Shown here: piece after piece, positions 25,699 to 37,203 of the stretch
Position numbering within the stretch: position 1 is the stretch's first letter
Layout of the letters: each line of letters opens with the position of its first letter
Notes under the pieces: model-generated
What the model was told of the DNA's origin: nothing
Database searches by the model: none
Seen by the model: only the letters and a program-made list of their open reading frames with translations
DNA from: Macrotis lagotis
Lineage: Eukaryota; Chordata; Mammalia; Peramelemorphia; Peramelidae
Reading direction: 5' to 3'
DNA length: 64,000 nucleotides
Assembly: GCF_037893015.1 (NCBI RefSeq)
Contig: NC_133660.1
Location: 283,155,067-283,219,066 of the forward strand
Made by a program: the position numbers and the translations under genes

Positions 25699-25846
25699 TG
25701 GGGCACCTAGGTGGTGCAGTGGATAGAGCATCAGTCCTGGAGTCAGGAGGACCTGAGTTCAAATCCGACCTCAGACACTTAATAATGACCTAGCTGTGTG
25801 GCCTTGGGCAAGCCACTTAACCCCATTGCCTTGCAAAAAAAAAAAA
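25699..25846 (+). mobile_element. WSINE1-type SINE in the older L1
   Basis: TSD AAGATATGATA (25,688-25,698 and 25,847-25,857). Confidence 0.96.
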
Positions 25847-25974
25847 AAGATATGATAGAGCTAGGCCACCTTCCTTTGCATTTTTTTCACCGATTCCCTT
25901 GATATTCTTGAGCTTTTGTTATTCCAGATGAATTTTGTTACTTTTTCCCCCCTAACTCTGTAAAAGTTATTTGG

Positions 25975-26127
25975 GGGTAGCTAGGTGGCACAGTGGATAG
26001 AGCACTGGTCCTGGAGTCAGGAGGACCTGAGTTCAAATTTGGCCTCAGACTCTTAATAATTACCTAGCCATGTGATCTTGGGCAAGTTACTTATCTCCAT
26101 TGCCTTGCAAAAAAAAAAATAATTGAA
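25975..26127 (+). mobile_element. WSINE1-type SINE, first of a pair
   Basis: TSD AAAAGTTATTTGG (25,962-25,974 and 26,128-26,140). Confidence 0.96.
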
Positions 26128-26140
26128 AAAAGTTATTTGG

Positions 26141-26299
26141 TAAGAAGGCAGCTAGGTGGTTCAGTGGATAGAGCACCAGCCCTAGAGTCAGGAGGACCTG
26201 AGTTCAAATCCAACCTCAAGCACTTTTAATACTCATTTAGCTGTGATGTGACCTTGGGCAAGTCAAGTAACCCCATTTCCTTGCAAAATCTTTAAAAAA
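26141..26299 (+). mobile_element. WSINE1-type SINE, second of a pair
   Basis: Directly follows the other; right flank AAAGGTATTTACT resembles the same target. Confidence 0.93.
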
Positions 26300-26758
26300 A
26301 GGTATTTACTAGTTTGATTAGTGTGGCACTGAATAAGTAATTAATTTGGATAGAACTGCCATTTTTATTATATTAGCTCAACCTAACCATAAGTAATTGA
26401 CATTTTTCCAATTGTTTAGATCGACTTTATTTGTGTGCAAAGTATTTTGTAATATCTTGGGAAATAGGTTTCTAAGTAATTTATGTTGTCTACAGTTACT
26501 TTATATGAAATTTCTTTCTATCTCTTGCTCTTGGGCTTTGTTGTTCATATATAGAAATGCTGATAATTTATTTGGGTTTATTTTATATCCTGCAATTTTT
26601 CTAAAGTTGTTTTAAGGAGTTTTTTTAGATGATTTTCTAGAGTTCTCTAAGTATACCTCCATATCATCTGCAAAGAGTGAAAGTTTTGCTTTCTCATTGC
26701 CAATTCTAATTCTTTAAATTTCTTTTTTTCTTCTCTTATTGCTAAAACTAACATTTTT

Positions 26759-26904
26759 TTTAGGATTTTGCAAGGCAAATTGGGTTAAGTGGCTTGCCCA
26801 AGGTCACACAGATAGGTAATTATTAAGTGTCTGAGGCCGGATTTGAACTCAGGTACTCCTGACTCCAGGGCTGGTGCTCTATCCAATGCACCACCTAGCC
26901 ATCC
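26759..26904 (-). mobile_element. WSINE1-type SINE
   Basis: TSD CTAAAACTAACATTTTT / CTAAAACTAATATTTTT, one mismatch in 17. Confidence 0.96.
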
Positions 26905-27284
26905 CTAAAACTAATATTTTTAATACAATATTGAATAGTAGTAGTGATAATGGATATCCTTTATTTCACCCCTGATTTTAATGGAAATGCTCCTAATTTA
27001 TCCCCATTACATAAAATATTTGCTGATGGGTTTAAATAGATGCTGCCTATTAATTTAAGGAAAACTCCACTTATTCCTTTACTCTCTGGTGTTTTTAATA
27101 GGAATGGATGTTATATTTTGTCAAAGACTTTTTCGGCTTCTATTGAGATAATGGTATGATTTCTGTTGGTTTTGTTATTGATATGTTCAATTATGTTGAT
27201 TATTTTCCTAATATTGAACCATCCCTACCTACCTGGTATAAATCCTGCCTGAACAAATAAAAACTTGTTGTAATCTCTTTGCCC

Positions 27285-27512
27285 AGATAATGAGAAGATA
27301 AGATTCATTGGAAAAGACCCTGATGTTTGGAAAGATTGAAGGCAAAAGGAGAAGGGTACAGCAGAGGGTAAAAGGGATAGACAGTGGCAAGAACATGAGC
27401 TTAGACAGACTTCAGGAGATAAGGTAGGATAGAGGGACCTGATATGCTCTAATTCATGTGAACATGAAGAGTTGGACATGACTGAATGACTGAATAACAA
27501 TAAATGTTTTTC
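27285..27512 (+). mobile_element. BovB/RTE-type 3' end
   Basis: Contains GGAAAGATTGAAGGCAAAAG, the ACAGACTTCAGGAGATA block and AGAGTTGGACATGACTGAAT with a short TAACAATAA tail, as in BovB/RTE elements. Confidence 0.85.
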
Positions 27513-27689
27513 TTAACTCCTTGTTTGAACTTCTTAGTTTCTCCATTGCTTTCATCAGGAACATTTAGAAGTCAATATTTCACTAACATTATGCTCAATT
27601 TTGTTGGATAAATTATTTTTAACTGTGCCCTTCTGGAGTTCCAAATTCCAAATTCTTTGCTTCTTTATAGGGGTAATTGCTAAAACATG

Positions 27690-27800
27690 TGTGATCCTTC
27701 TTGGAGCTTTTTGGTGCTTGAGTAATTTCTTCCTGGCTGCCGACAGTATATTTTCTGTTACCTGGGAGCTCTGGATATGAGCAATGGAAGTTTTTATTAG
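27690..27800 (-). mobile_element. Possible L1 ORF1 fragment
   Basis: CTGTTACCTGGGAGCTCTGG matches, in reverse, the ORF1 block that precedes VKEKILQAA. Edges unclear. Sequence around it (27,520-28,010) shows nothing else I can name. Confidence 0.45.
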
Positions 27801-28013
27801 AAATCAATAAGTGGGGTGGGAAAATGAGCCAATAACAAAAAAAGAACCTGACCAAAAATCTGCTATGGCAACTGGCAAACTCAATACACAAATTCAGAAG
27901 ACAATGACTTGAAATCATCTACATTCAGATTGAACACAAAGCCAATAACAATTCCTAGAAGAATAAAGAAAGTCATATAAAAAGAAAAAGATTGCTTTAA
28001 AAATCAAATAAGT

Positions 28014-28180
28014 GTGGGCAGCTAGATGGCAAAGTGAATAGAGCACTGGCTCTGGAGTCAGGAGGAACCTGAGTTCAAATCCAGCCTCAGACCTTAATGA
28101 TTGCCTAGCTCTGTGACCCTGGGCAAGTTACTTAAACCGATTGCCCTAAGTAAATACAATTTAAAAAGAAAAAAAGAAAA
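28014..28180 (+). mobile_element. Diverged WSINE1-type SINE
   Basis: First of a tandem pair; body changed to CCTTAATGATTGCC. Confidence 0.92.
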
Positions 28181-28181
28181 C

Positions 28182-28337
28182 AGGGCAGCTAGGTGGCGCA
28201 GTGGATAAAGCACTGGCTCTGGAGTCAGGAGTACCTGGCTTCAAATCCAGTCTCAGACATTTAATAATTACCTAGCTGTGTGGCCTTGGGCAAGCCACTT
28301 AACCCCATTTGCCTTGCAAAAACCTAAAAAATAAAAA
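28182..28337 (+). mobile_element. WSINE1-type SINE
   Basis: Second of the pair, nearer consensus and so probably younger. ATCAAATAA occurs both left of the first copy and right of this one. Confidence 0.95.
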
Positions 28338-28344
28338 CCATCAA

Positions 28345-28813
28345 ATAATTGCTATGCAAGAAAAATGGGAAAAGAAATGGAAACAATACATGAATATTAC
28401 AAAAACAATTTGGAAAAAGAGATACAAAAAAATCTAAAGAAAATAAAACACTAAAAATTGAAATTAACCAAATAGAAGCTGATCACTCCATGGCATATCA
28501 AGAAATAATAAAACAAAATCAAAAACTGAAAAAATTAAAAGAAATTATGAAATATTTCATAAAAAAACAACTAACCTGAAAAATAGATCAAGGAGAAATA
28601 ACTTAAGAATTCTTGAACTACATGAAAATCATGATTAAAAAAGAGAATAGAGATATTTCAAGAAATTATAAAGGAAAATTGCCCAGATATGTTAGAATCT
28701 GCAATAAAGTTGAAACTGAAAGAAGCCATTGATCACCTCCTGAAAGGAATATAGTAGGCAAAATCCAGAACACCGAAGTCAAGGACAAAAAAAGAGAACA
28801 GCAGTATGGTTTA
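28345..28813 (+). mobile_element. Older L1 ORF1 fragment hosting the HAL1-like element
   Basis: Diverged L1 ORF1 sequence (coiled-coil part, then TGAAAAATAGATCAAGGAGA and GAAAATTGCCCAGATATG blocks). It stops at the HAL1-like insertion. Its continuation after 34,828 reaches ORF2 endonuclease-like sequence. Confidence 0.7.
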
Positions 28814-29768
28814 AAAATTGAATTTTGGGGGGTGGGGCGGAGCCAAGATGGCGACAAGAAGTGATCCAGTCTTAGGCGCTCTGTGATAAAACTTGAAACT
28901 AAGGACTCTAACTAAACTTTCAAGAGACAGAACCCACAAAGGGACCCATTGAGGCAGTTCTCCTACTCAAGGTAACCTGGAAAAGAGCAGAAAGGCTCAG
29001 CTCCCCAGGGTTGGAGGGGCGGCCCGCAGGAGGGGGTGGCCCGCCAGAGCGAAAGAACTTCAGCCTCCCGGAGGCAGCCCCAGGGCGCTGGGAGCCGGGG
29101 CTCACAGAAGTCGGGGAGTCTCCTGAGCTGCACCCCGGGGAGCACCGGGCACAAAGTGGGGGAACAGCAGGGCCCTCTGCCAGAGTGAGCATGGGGAGCC
29201 CAGCCCTCAGGGCACACAGCTAGTAGCTTGGTCTTTTGGAAGCCCAGACCCAGAAACAGAAGCAGGTGGAGCCAGTAAGCAGGAGCCCCCAGGGCATGAG
29301 CCCACTGAGCTGAGGGAGGGGAGTGAAGAGAGAGAGCAGAGCTCTGTCCTCTGCCCCTGGAACAGGACTCTGGGGTTCTGACTACATTCAGATCCTGATC
29401 CCAGTCTAGGCCCCCCCATAGAACAGCAGGGCCCCCCCCCCACCTCAGCCCTGTGGCAGAGGGGGGCGCTTCTGGTCATTCACAGACCAGGAGGGAGGAC
29501 AAAGCCTCACACACTGAGACCCTTGTGGGAGTGTCCCAAAAGCTCAGGAAGCACCCCAAAACCAGGCCCAGGCTGGGAAAATGAGCAATTAGAGAAACAA
29601 GAGAAAGACCATTGAGAAATATTTTGCAAATGAGCCCAAGAAGGATCAAAATACTCAGTCTGAAGATGAGGAAGCACAAGCTCCTGCATCTAAAGACTCC
29701 AAGAAAAACAGATATTGGGCTCAGGCTATGACAGAGCTCAAAAAAGACTTTGAAAATCAAATGAGGGA

Positions 29769-32370
29769 ATTCTACCAAACATTTAAGGAACAATTGGTTC
29801 CAATCCTATATAAAGTCTTTGGAAAAATAGGGAAAGATGGACCTCTGCCTAACTCTTTCTATGAAACCAATATGGTACTGTTACCTAAACCAGGAAGAGT
29901 TAAAACAGAGAAAGAAAATTATAGACCTATTTCCCTGATGAATATAGATGCAAAAATCCTAAATAAAATCTTAGCAAAACGACTACAACAAGTCATCACT
30001 AGGATAATACATTATGATCAAGTAGGATTTATCGCAGGAATGCAGGGCTGGTTCAATATTAGGAAAACTGTAAGTATACTCAATTATATCAACAGCAAAC
30101 CTATCAGAAATCATATGATCATAGCAATAGATGCTGAAAAAGCTTTTGACAAAATACAGCATCCATTCCTATTAAAAACACTAGAGAGTATAGGCATAAA
30201 TGGACTGTTCCTTAAAATAATTAGCAGTATCTATCTGAAACCATCAACAAGCATTATAATCAATGGGGAGAGGCTAGAGGCATTCCCAATAAGATCAGGG
30301 GTGGAACAAGGATGCCCATTATCACCACTACTATTCAATATTGTATTAGAAATGTTAGCTTCAGCAATTAGAGAAGAAAAAGAAATTGAAGGAATTAGAA
30401 TTGGGAAGGAAGAGACAAAACTCTCACTCTTCACAGATGACATGATGGTCTACGTAGAGAATCCCAAGAAATCATCTAAAAAACTACTGGAAACAATTAG
30501 CAATTTTAGCAAAGTTGCAGGTTATAAAATAAACCCCCATAAATCCTCAACTTTCTTATATATGACTAGCAAGAAACAGCAGGAAGAGCTAGAAAGAAAA
30601 ATCCCATTCAAAGTAACCTCAGACAATATAAAATATTTGGGAGTCTATTTGCCAAGACAGACTCACAATCTTTTTGAAAACAATGATAAAACACTTCTCA
30701 CACAAATTAAATCAGATTTAAATAACTGGGCAAATATCAATTGCTCATGGATAGGGAGAGCTAATATAATAAAAATGACAATTCTACCAAAACTAAACTA
30801 TCTGTTTAGTGCCCTACCAATCAAAATTCCAAAAAATTACTTTAATGAGTTAGAAAAAATTGTAAGTAAATTCATATGGAGAAATAAAAAGTCAAGAATT
30901 GCCAGGAGCTTAATGAAAAAAAATGCAAACGAAGGTGGCTTAGCACTACCCGATCTAAAACTATATTATAAAAAGCATCAGTCATCAAAACTGTTTGGTA
31001 TTGGCTAGGAAATAGAGTGGTGGACCAGTGGAATAGACTAGGTGTAAAAGCAGGAGAGGATTATAGTAATCTGCTGTTTGATAAACCCAAAAAGTTCAGC
31101 CACTGGGATAAAAACTGCCTCTTTGATAAAAACTGCTGGGATAATTGGAAGTCAGTATGGAAGAAACTTAGATTAGACCAACACCTCACACCTTTACCAA
31201 GATAAGACCCACATGGTTACAGGACATAGACATAAAAAACAATACTATAAGCAAATTAAAAGATCAAGGACTAGTCTACCTGTCAGATCTATGGAAAGGG
31301 GAGCAGTTTATGACTAAGGAAGAGTTGGAGAACATCACTAAAAACCAGTTAGATGATTTCGATTACATTAAATTAAAAAGCTTTTGCACAGATAAAACCA
31401 ATGTAATCAAGATCAAAAGAAAAGTAGTAAATTGGGAAACAATCTTTACAACTAATGATTCTGACAAAGGACTCGTTTCTAAAATATACAGAGAACTGAG
31501 TCATATTTTTAAAACAAAAAGCCATTCCCCAATTGACAAATGGTCAAAGGATATGTAAAGGCAATTTACAGATGAGGAGATCAAAGCAATCCATAGCCAT
31601 ATGAAAAAATGCTCTAAATCATTAATTATTAGAGAAATGCAAATTAAAGCTTCTCTGAGGTACCACCTCACACCTCTCAGATTGGCCAGTATGACCAGGA
31701 AGGATAATGATCATTGTTGGAAGGGATGTGGGAAATCTGGGACACTACTACACTGTTGATGGAGCTGTGAACTCATCCAACCCTTCTGGAGAGCTATTTG
31801 GAACTATGCCCAAAGGGCAACAAAAATGTGCATACCCTTTGACCCAGCAATACCACTACTGGGTCTATACTCTGACGAGATGAGGAAAAAGGGTAAAAAC
31901 ATTACTTGTACAAAAATATTTATAACAGCCCTATTTGTGGTGGCAAAGAATTGGAAATCCAGTAAATGTCCTTCAATTGGGGAATGGCTTAGCAAACTGT
32001 GGTCTATGTATGTCATGGAACACTATTGTTCTATTAGAAACCAGGAGGGACAGGATTTCAGGGAAACCTGGAGGGATTTGCATGAACTGATGCTGAGTGA
32101 GATGAGCAGAACCAGAAAAACACTGTATACCCTAACAGCAACATGGGGGTGATGTTCAACCTTGAAGGACTGCTCATTCCATCAGTGCAACAATCGGGAA
32201 CAATTTTGGGCTGTCTGCAAAGGAGAGTACCATCTGTATCCAGATAAGGAGCTGTTGAGTTTGAACAAAGTACAAGGACTATTCCCTTTAATTTGGAGAA
32301 AAAAAAACCACATATCTTATTGTCTGATCTTGTTACCTCTGAGAATTCTGTTCTCTTTAAGGATATGATT
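29769..32370 (+). pseudogene. L1 ORF2 remnant: reverse transcriptase and C-terminal domain
   Basis: The longest open stretch, 29,728-31,008 (426 codons), starts in the host element's ORF1: its first 13 or so codons (MTELKKDF) are coiled-coil sequence, the rest ORF2. RT motifs seen: [70 protein letters not shown] and the catalytic box LFTDDMMVY (usual L1 form FADD). A frameshift near 30,970-30,985 ends it. ORF2 goes on at 31,017-31,205 (QWNRLG) and 31,310-31,558, then the cysteine-containing C-terminus (RLASMTRKDND, PFDPAIPLLGLY, CTKIFITALFVVAKNW), with stops between. The endonuclease domain is absent. Confidence 0.93.
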
Positions 32371-32535
32371 TCTCTCTCATCACACCCAATTTGGATCAAG
32401 GTACAACATGGAAACAAAGTAAAGACTGACGGAGTGCTATCTGTGGGGTGGGGGTGGGGGGGAGGGAAGCAAGATTGGGAGAAAATTGTAAAACTCAAAT
32501 AATATCTTTAATAAAAATAAAAAATAAAAAAATAA
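29769..32535 (+). mobile_element. 5'-truncated L1 inserted in the HAL1-like ORF1
   Basis: L1 ORF2 from the middle of the reverse transcriptase to the 3' UTR and A-rich tail. A perfect 16-bp TSD, AAAATCAAATGAGGGA (29,753-29,768 and 32,536-32,551), defines the insertion. The element is close in sequence to the copies at 1-985 and 22,347-23,213. Confidence 0.93.
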
Positions 32536-34827
32536 AAAATCAAATGAGGGAGTTGGAAGAAAAACTGGGAAAAGAAAGGAGAGAGATCCAGGAAAAACAT
32601 GAAAATGAAGTCAGCAGCTTAGTCAAGGAAATCCAAAAAAATGCTGAAGAAAATAGCATGTTAAAAATCAGCTTAGGTCAAATGGATAAAACAGTTCAAA
32701 AAGTTATTGAGGAGAAGAATGCCTTAAAAAGCAAAATTGGCCAGATGGAAAAAGAGATAAGAAAACTCTCTGAGGAGAACAAATCCTTCAGACAAAGAAT
32801 AGAATTCAGGGAGATTGATGAATTTACCAGAAATCAGGAATCAATACTTCAAAACAAAAAAAAATGAAAAATTAGAAGAAAATGTGAAATATCTCATTGA
32901 AAAAAACAACTGATATGGAAAACAGACTTAGGAAAGATAATTTAAAAATTATTGGAATACCTGAAAGTCATGATCAGGAAAAGAGCCTTGACATCATTTT
33001 CAAAGAATTACTACAGGAAAATTGCCCTGATATTCTAGAAGCAGAGGGCAAAATAGAAATGGAGAGAATCCACTGATCCCCCCAAGAAAGAGATCCCCAA
33101 AAAACAACCCCTAGGAATATTATAGCCAAGTTCCAGAACTCCTAAGTCAAAGAGAAAATATTACAAGCAGCCAGAAGGGCACAGTTCAAATATCGTGGAG
33201 CTGTAGCCAGGATCACACAGGACTTAGCAGCAACTACATTGGAAGCTCGTAGGGCTTGGAATATAATATACTGGAAGACAAAAGAGCTTAGAATGCAGGC
33301 AAGAATGAACTACCCAGAAAGGATGAATGTCCTCTTCCAGGGAAAAAAGATGGATTTTCAATGAACCAGGGGAATTTCAAAGGTTCCTTTTGGAATGGCC
33401 AGAGCTGAACAGAAGGTTTGATCTTCAGATACAGGACTCAGGTGAAGCATGGAGATTGGAAGAGGGGGGAAATTTGAGGGACTTAATGATGATGAACTGC
33501 ATGTATTCCTGCATAGAAAAAATGACACTGATAAAACTCATATGAACCTTCTCAGTTAATAGAACAGGTAGAGGGAGTTTTTATAGTTGAAGCATAGGAG
33601 AATGTTGAATTTGAAGATAAAATATGGTGTAAAAAAAGGAGTCAATAGAAAAAAAGGGAAATGTAATGGGAGAAATAAAAAGGAGAGGGGGAATAGGCCA
33701 AGATATTTCATATAATAAGATTTTTTTTTATTACAATGAGCTATTGCAATGATACGGAATGGGGGAGGCAAGGGGGAATGAGGGAACCTTTGCTCTCATC
33801 AGAGATGGCTAGGAGAGGAAACAGCATATATACTCAATGGGGTATAGACATCTGGAGTAAGAAGGAGGGGGGGAGCAGGGGGAAGGGGTGGGGATGTGAA
33901 TAAAGGAGGACAGGATGGATCATGGGGGAAGCGTGGTCAGATATAACACATTTTCTTTTTTACTTCTTGCAAGGGGCTGGGATTGGAAGGCCTGTCCAGG
34001 ACCATAGGGACAGGTGGATTCTGGGCCTAAGGGGTGGTATGGGGGCTCAGGGCTTCTTGGCCCCAGGACCAGGGATCTGGCTGCTGTGCCACTCAGCGAC
34101 CCTACAGCAGAGTCAGAGTGAAAGGAGAGAGAAAATATAGTACATAGTAATGGAGAAATAAGAAAGGAGGGAGTTGCGATCAGCAATGGCAACGTTGGAA
34201 AAATATGGAAGTAACTTTTGCGATGGACTTACCATAAAGAATGCGATCCATCCATGACAGAGTTGTTGGTGTTGGAACACAGACTGAAGCACATTTTTTA
34301 CTATTATTATTTGAGGGAGGGTGCAGGGCAAGTGGGGCTGGGTGGCCTGCCTGGGGTCACATAGCAGGGTGATCTTTGGGTGTCTGAGGCCGAATTTGGA
34401 CCCGGGTGCTCCTGGCTTAGGGGCCAATGCTCTGTCTGCCACCCAGCCACCCTTACTATGATTACTATTTTATTTTATTTTGGGTCTTTTTTTCCCCTTC
34501 TTTTTGGTTTTTGCAGGGCAGTAGGGATTGGATGGCTTGCATGTCTCATGGCTGGGTGATTGTTGGGTCTATGGGGCTGGATGTGGGCTCCGGTGCTCGT
34601 GGCTCCAGGGCTGGTGCTTTGTCCATTGCACCACCTGGCCATACCTACAATTACTATTATTTTTTTAATTTTAATTTTTTTCTCTCCCCTTTACTTTATC
34701 ACCCAAGCAAGTCTATATTCATGGGAGGGGAGGGGTATTTTGTTTACTCTTAAACAAGAATATTTTATTAATGTAAAAAACATTTGTACAAAATGAGAAT
34801 TAAAAATAAAATAAAAAAACTGAATTT

Positions 34828-35607
34828 GATAATGTTTATAAGAAATGTGCTTGAAATAGAAAAATTACGTATTATTTAAAATAAAAATAGAGAAGAATCA
34901 TTATGCTTCAGCTGAAATAAAGAAAGCCGGGGTAGCAATTATGATCTCAACAAAGTTAAAGCAAAAAACAAATGTAATTAAAAGAGATGATAAAACACAC
35001 ACAAAGAGCAACAAAAATGAGCATACCCTTTGATCCAGCAATACCACTACTGGGTCTATACCCTGAAGAGATCATGAAAAAGGGTAAAAACATCACTTGT
35101 ACGAAAATATTCATAGCAGCCCTGTTTGTGGTGGCAAAGAATTTGAAATGAATGTCCTTCAATTGGGGAATGGCTTAGCAAACTGTGGTATATATATGTG
35201 ATGGAACACTATTGTTCTATTAGAAACCAGGAGGGACGGGAATTCAGGGAAGCCTGGATTTGCATGCTGATGCTGATGGAGATGAGCAGAACCAGAAAAA
35301 CACTGTACACACTAACAGCAACACAGATCAATCTTAATGGACTTTCTCACTCCATCAGTGCAACAATCACGCACAAATTTGGGGATATCTGCGATGAAGA
35401 ATGCCATCTGTATCCTGAGAAAGAATTGTGGAGTTTGAACAAAGACAAAAGACTTTCTCTGTACCTTTAATTTAATTTTTTAATTGTCTTATTATGTAAT
35501 TTTGCTATCTCTTATACTTTATTTTTTCCCCCTTAAGGATATGCTTTCTCCCTCATCACATTCAACTTAGATCAATGCATACCATGGAAACAATGTAAAG
35601 AATAACA
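34828..35607 (+). mobile_element. L1 fragment: ORF2 endonuclease start joined to ORF2 C-terminus and 3' UTR
   Basis: 34,890-34,985 encodes an EN-domain piece (YASAEIKKAGVAIMIS). From about 35,005 the sequence jumps to ORF2 C-terminus (IPFDPAIPLLGLYPEEI) and runs to the 3' UTR. A WSINE1 has inserted at 35,608. Confidence 0.75.
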
Positions 35608-35774
35608 GGGGGCAGCTAGGTGGTGCAGTGGATAGAGCACCGGCCCTGGAGTCAGGAGTACCTGAGTTCAAATCCAGCCTCAAACACTTAATAATTACCT
35701 AGCTGTGTGGCTTTGGGCAAGCCACTGAACCCTATTTGCCTTGCAAAAAAAAAAAAAAAACTAAAAAAAAAAAA
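35608..35774 (+). mobile_element. WSINE1-type SINE in L1 3' UTR
   Basis: Near-consensus; long A-rich tail with one CT interruption. Confidence 0.95.
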
Positions 35775-36236
35775 GAAGTAGATGGGACCTGAAGTAGGTG
35801 CTGAAGGAAGGGGAGAAATAAGAAGAGTGGAGAGGGGTGTAGAATAGAATAGAACAGGGGAGGAGGAACAGTTTGAACAAAAATGAACAAAAACCAAAGA
35901 CTTTCTATGCACCTTTAATACTGGCAAATACATAGAATGGGAGTGGGGTGCCATGGTAACTTGAGTGGAGGGCATGGGTAGGGGAAGGAGGCCTTGAATG
36001 CCAGAATAAGTTGGGATTCCAGACTAATTAGCCCTATGAATTCAGCTGATCTGCTGTACCTTAGATTTTATTGGTTATATTTCCCAACCCTAAACTCCAT
36101 ACCTGGAAAATTTCAGTCAACTTTTAGATGAGTAATAGACCCCCCCCCCCACTTTGTAAACATCAGCTGGAATAGAATCAGCACTAGGTGCTTTGCACTT
36201 GAAAGGAGCTTAATAGCATTCAAGACTTCTTCAGTT

Positions 36237-36380
36237 AAGGTGGCACAGTGGATAGAGCACCTGCCCCGGGGTCAGGAGTACCTGAGTTCAAATCCGGCCT
36301 CAGACACTTAATAATTACCCAGCTGTGTGGCCTTGGGCAAGCCACTTAATCCCATGCCTTGAAAAAAACCTAAAAAAAAA
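36237..36380 (+). mobile_element. WSINE1-type SINE, slightly 5'-truncated
   Basis: Starts within box A (AAGGTGGCACAG). TSD AAGACTTCTTCAGTT (36,222-36,236 and 36,381-36,395). Confidence 0.96.
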
Positions 36381-36970
36381 AAGACTTCTTCAGTTGGAAC
36401 TTCAGTTAGGAACAGATTGATTTCAACTGAGGTAAACAATCATTGACTTCTGCATTAATTGATGATGGTTTATTAAGAACACTATGGAAGTGTTCAGCCC
36501 GTGGGAAACCCATCCTAATTATGTAAAACTGAACCCAGTCAATGGTTTCATGGGAAATCCATAGGAAGACTTGTAAGAGAACCAATATTTCCACTTTAAA
36601 TCCTTTGAATGCAATTCTTCATGTGACTGATGATAATTGAATTGTACAGCCTAGATATATTGCCCAGAGCTTTCAATGAACTGTCACTCCCTTACAGCCT
36701 AAAGATTGGTTCTATATGAAATTACATCAGAGAAAGATACCTTTGGAGCCCATTTTAACTATCAGAATAGTTAATCGTTATTAACAAAATGTTATCTTGC
36801 CCTGGAGGAAATTTTGTCTCAGCATGCCTTTCTTGCCATTTTACTCACAACACCAAAGTTGCACAGCTCTTAGATGTTGTAAGTGAGACTGTTGGGTTTC
36901 CTGACAATAAATCCAACATTCTCTCTACTATATCCTACTGCCTTCACCCTGAACCACCCCGCCTCCACCT

Positions 36971-36972
36971 CC

Positions 36973-37038
<66 letters not shown>

Positions 37039-37039
37039 G
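36971..37039. repeat. (TA)n microsatellite
   Basis: Long TA run with single G and C interruptions. Confidence 0.95.
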
Positions 37040-37053
37040 TTTGAATGATGCAT

Positions 37054-37203
37054 TTCTTTTTTTTAAACAAGGTAATGGTGTTAAGTGACTTGCCCAAGGT
37101 CACACAGCTGGGTAATTATTAAGTGTCTGAAGTCACATTTGAACTCAGGTCTTCCCGAATCTGGGGCCAGTGCTCTATCCACTGTGCCACCTAGCTGCCC
37201 TGG
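37054..37203 (-). mobile_element. Older WSINE1-type SINE
   Basis: TSD GATGCATTTCTT / GATCCATTTCTT around it. Confidence 0.92.

Larger units (their letters stand above)
25050..27275 (-). mobile_element. Older L1: ORF2 reverse-transcriptase region, with SINEs inside
   Basis: Minus strand. ORF2 sequence from the QAGFIPGR block (about 27,230) to the WYW...QW block (about 25,600) and the stretch near 25,350. From 25,290 to 25,050 it looks like ORF1 (GACCTGGGAGTCCTG-like block), so the ends are rearranged. Many stops. Four WSINE1 copies interrupt it. Confidence 0.8.
29581..33545 (+). pseudogene. ORF1 of the HAL1-like element, interrupted
   Basis: L1 ORF1p-type RNA-binding chaperone. The 5' part is 29,581-29,768. 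Reading resumes in the same frame at 32,552 after the L1 insert. A coiled coil (heptad-rich, 32,544-32,800) is followed by the RRM and C-terminal domain with PRNIIAKFQ, VKEKILQAAR and TLEARRAW motifs, as in L1 ORF1p. The tail RFLLEWPELNRRFDLQ ends near 33,545. Breaks: TAG at codon 4, a stop/frameshift near 32,865, and further stops in the RRM half. It cannot make a full protein. Confidence 0.85.
28826..34815 (+). mobile_element. Full-length HAL1-like (ORF1-only L1 relative) element, split by an L1
   Basis: It starts with an L1-type 5' UTR (GAGCCAAGATGGCG, with a YY1-like site at 28,844-28,853). ORF1 follows from 29,581, then a purine-rich tail (33,550-33,960), three SINE-derived segments in reverse orientation (about 33,965-34,108, 34,316-34,450 and 34,505-34,645) and an A-rich 3' end. 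No ORF2 of its own is seen. Without the L1 insert (29,769-32,535) and the repeated target it is about 3.2 kb. TSD: AAAATTGAATTT (28,814-28,825) against AAAACTGAATTT (34,816-34,827), one mismatch. It sits inside an older L1. The HAL1 label rests on the ORF1-only layout. Confidence 0.72.

Noticed and set aside
28963-29479. Several 70-90-codon frames in GC-rich sequence
   Set aside because: They lie in the 5' UTR of the HAL1-like element, and frames on both strands overlap.
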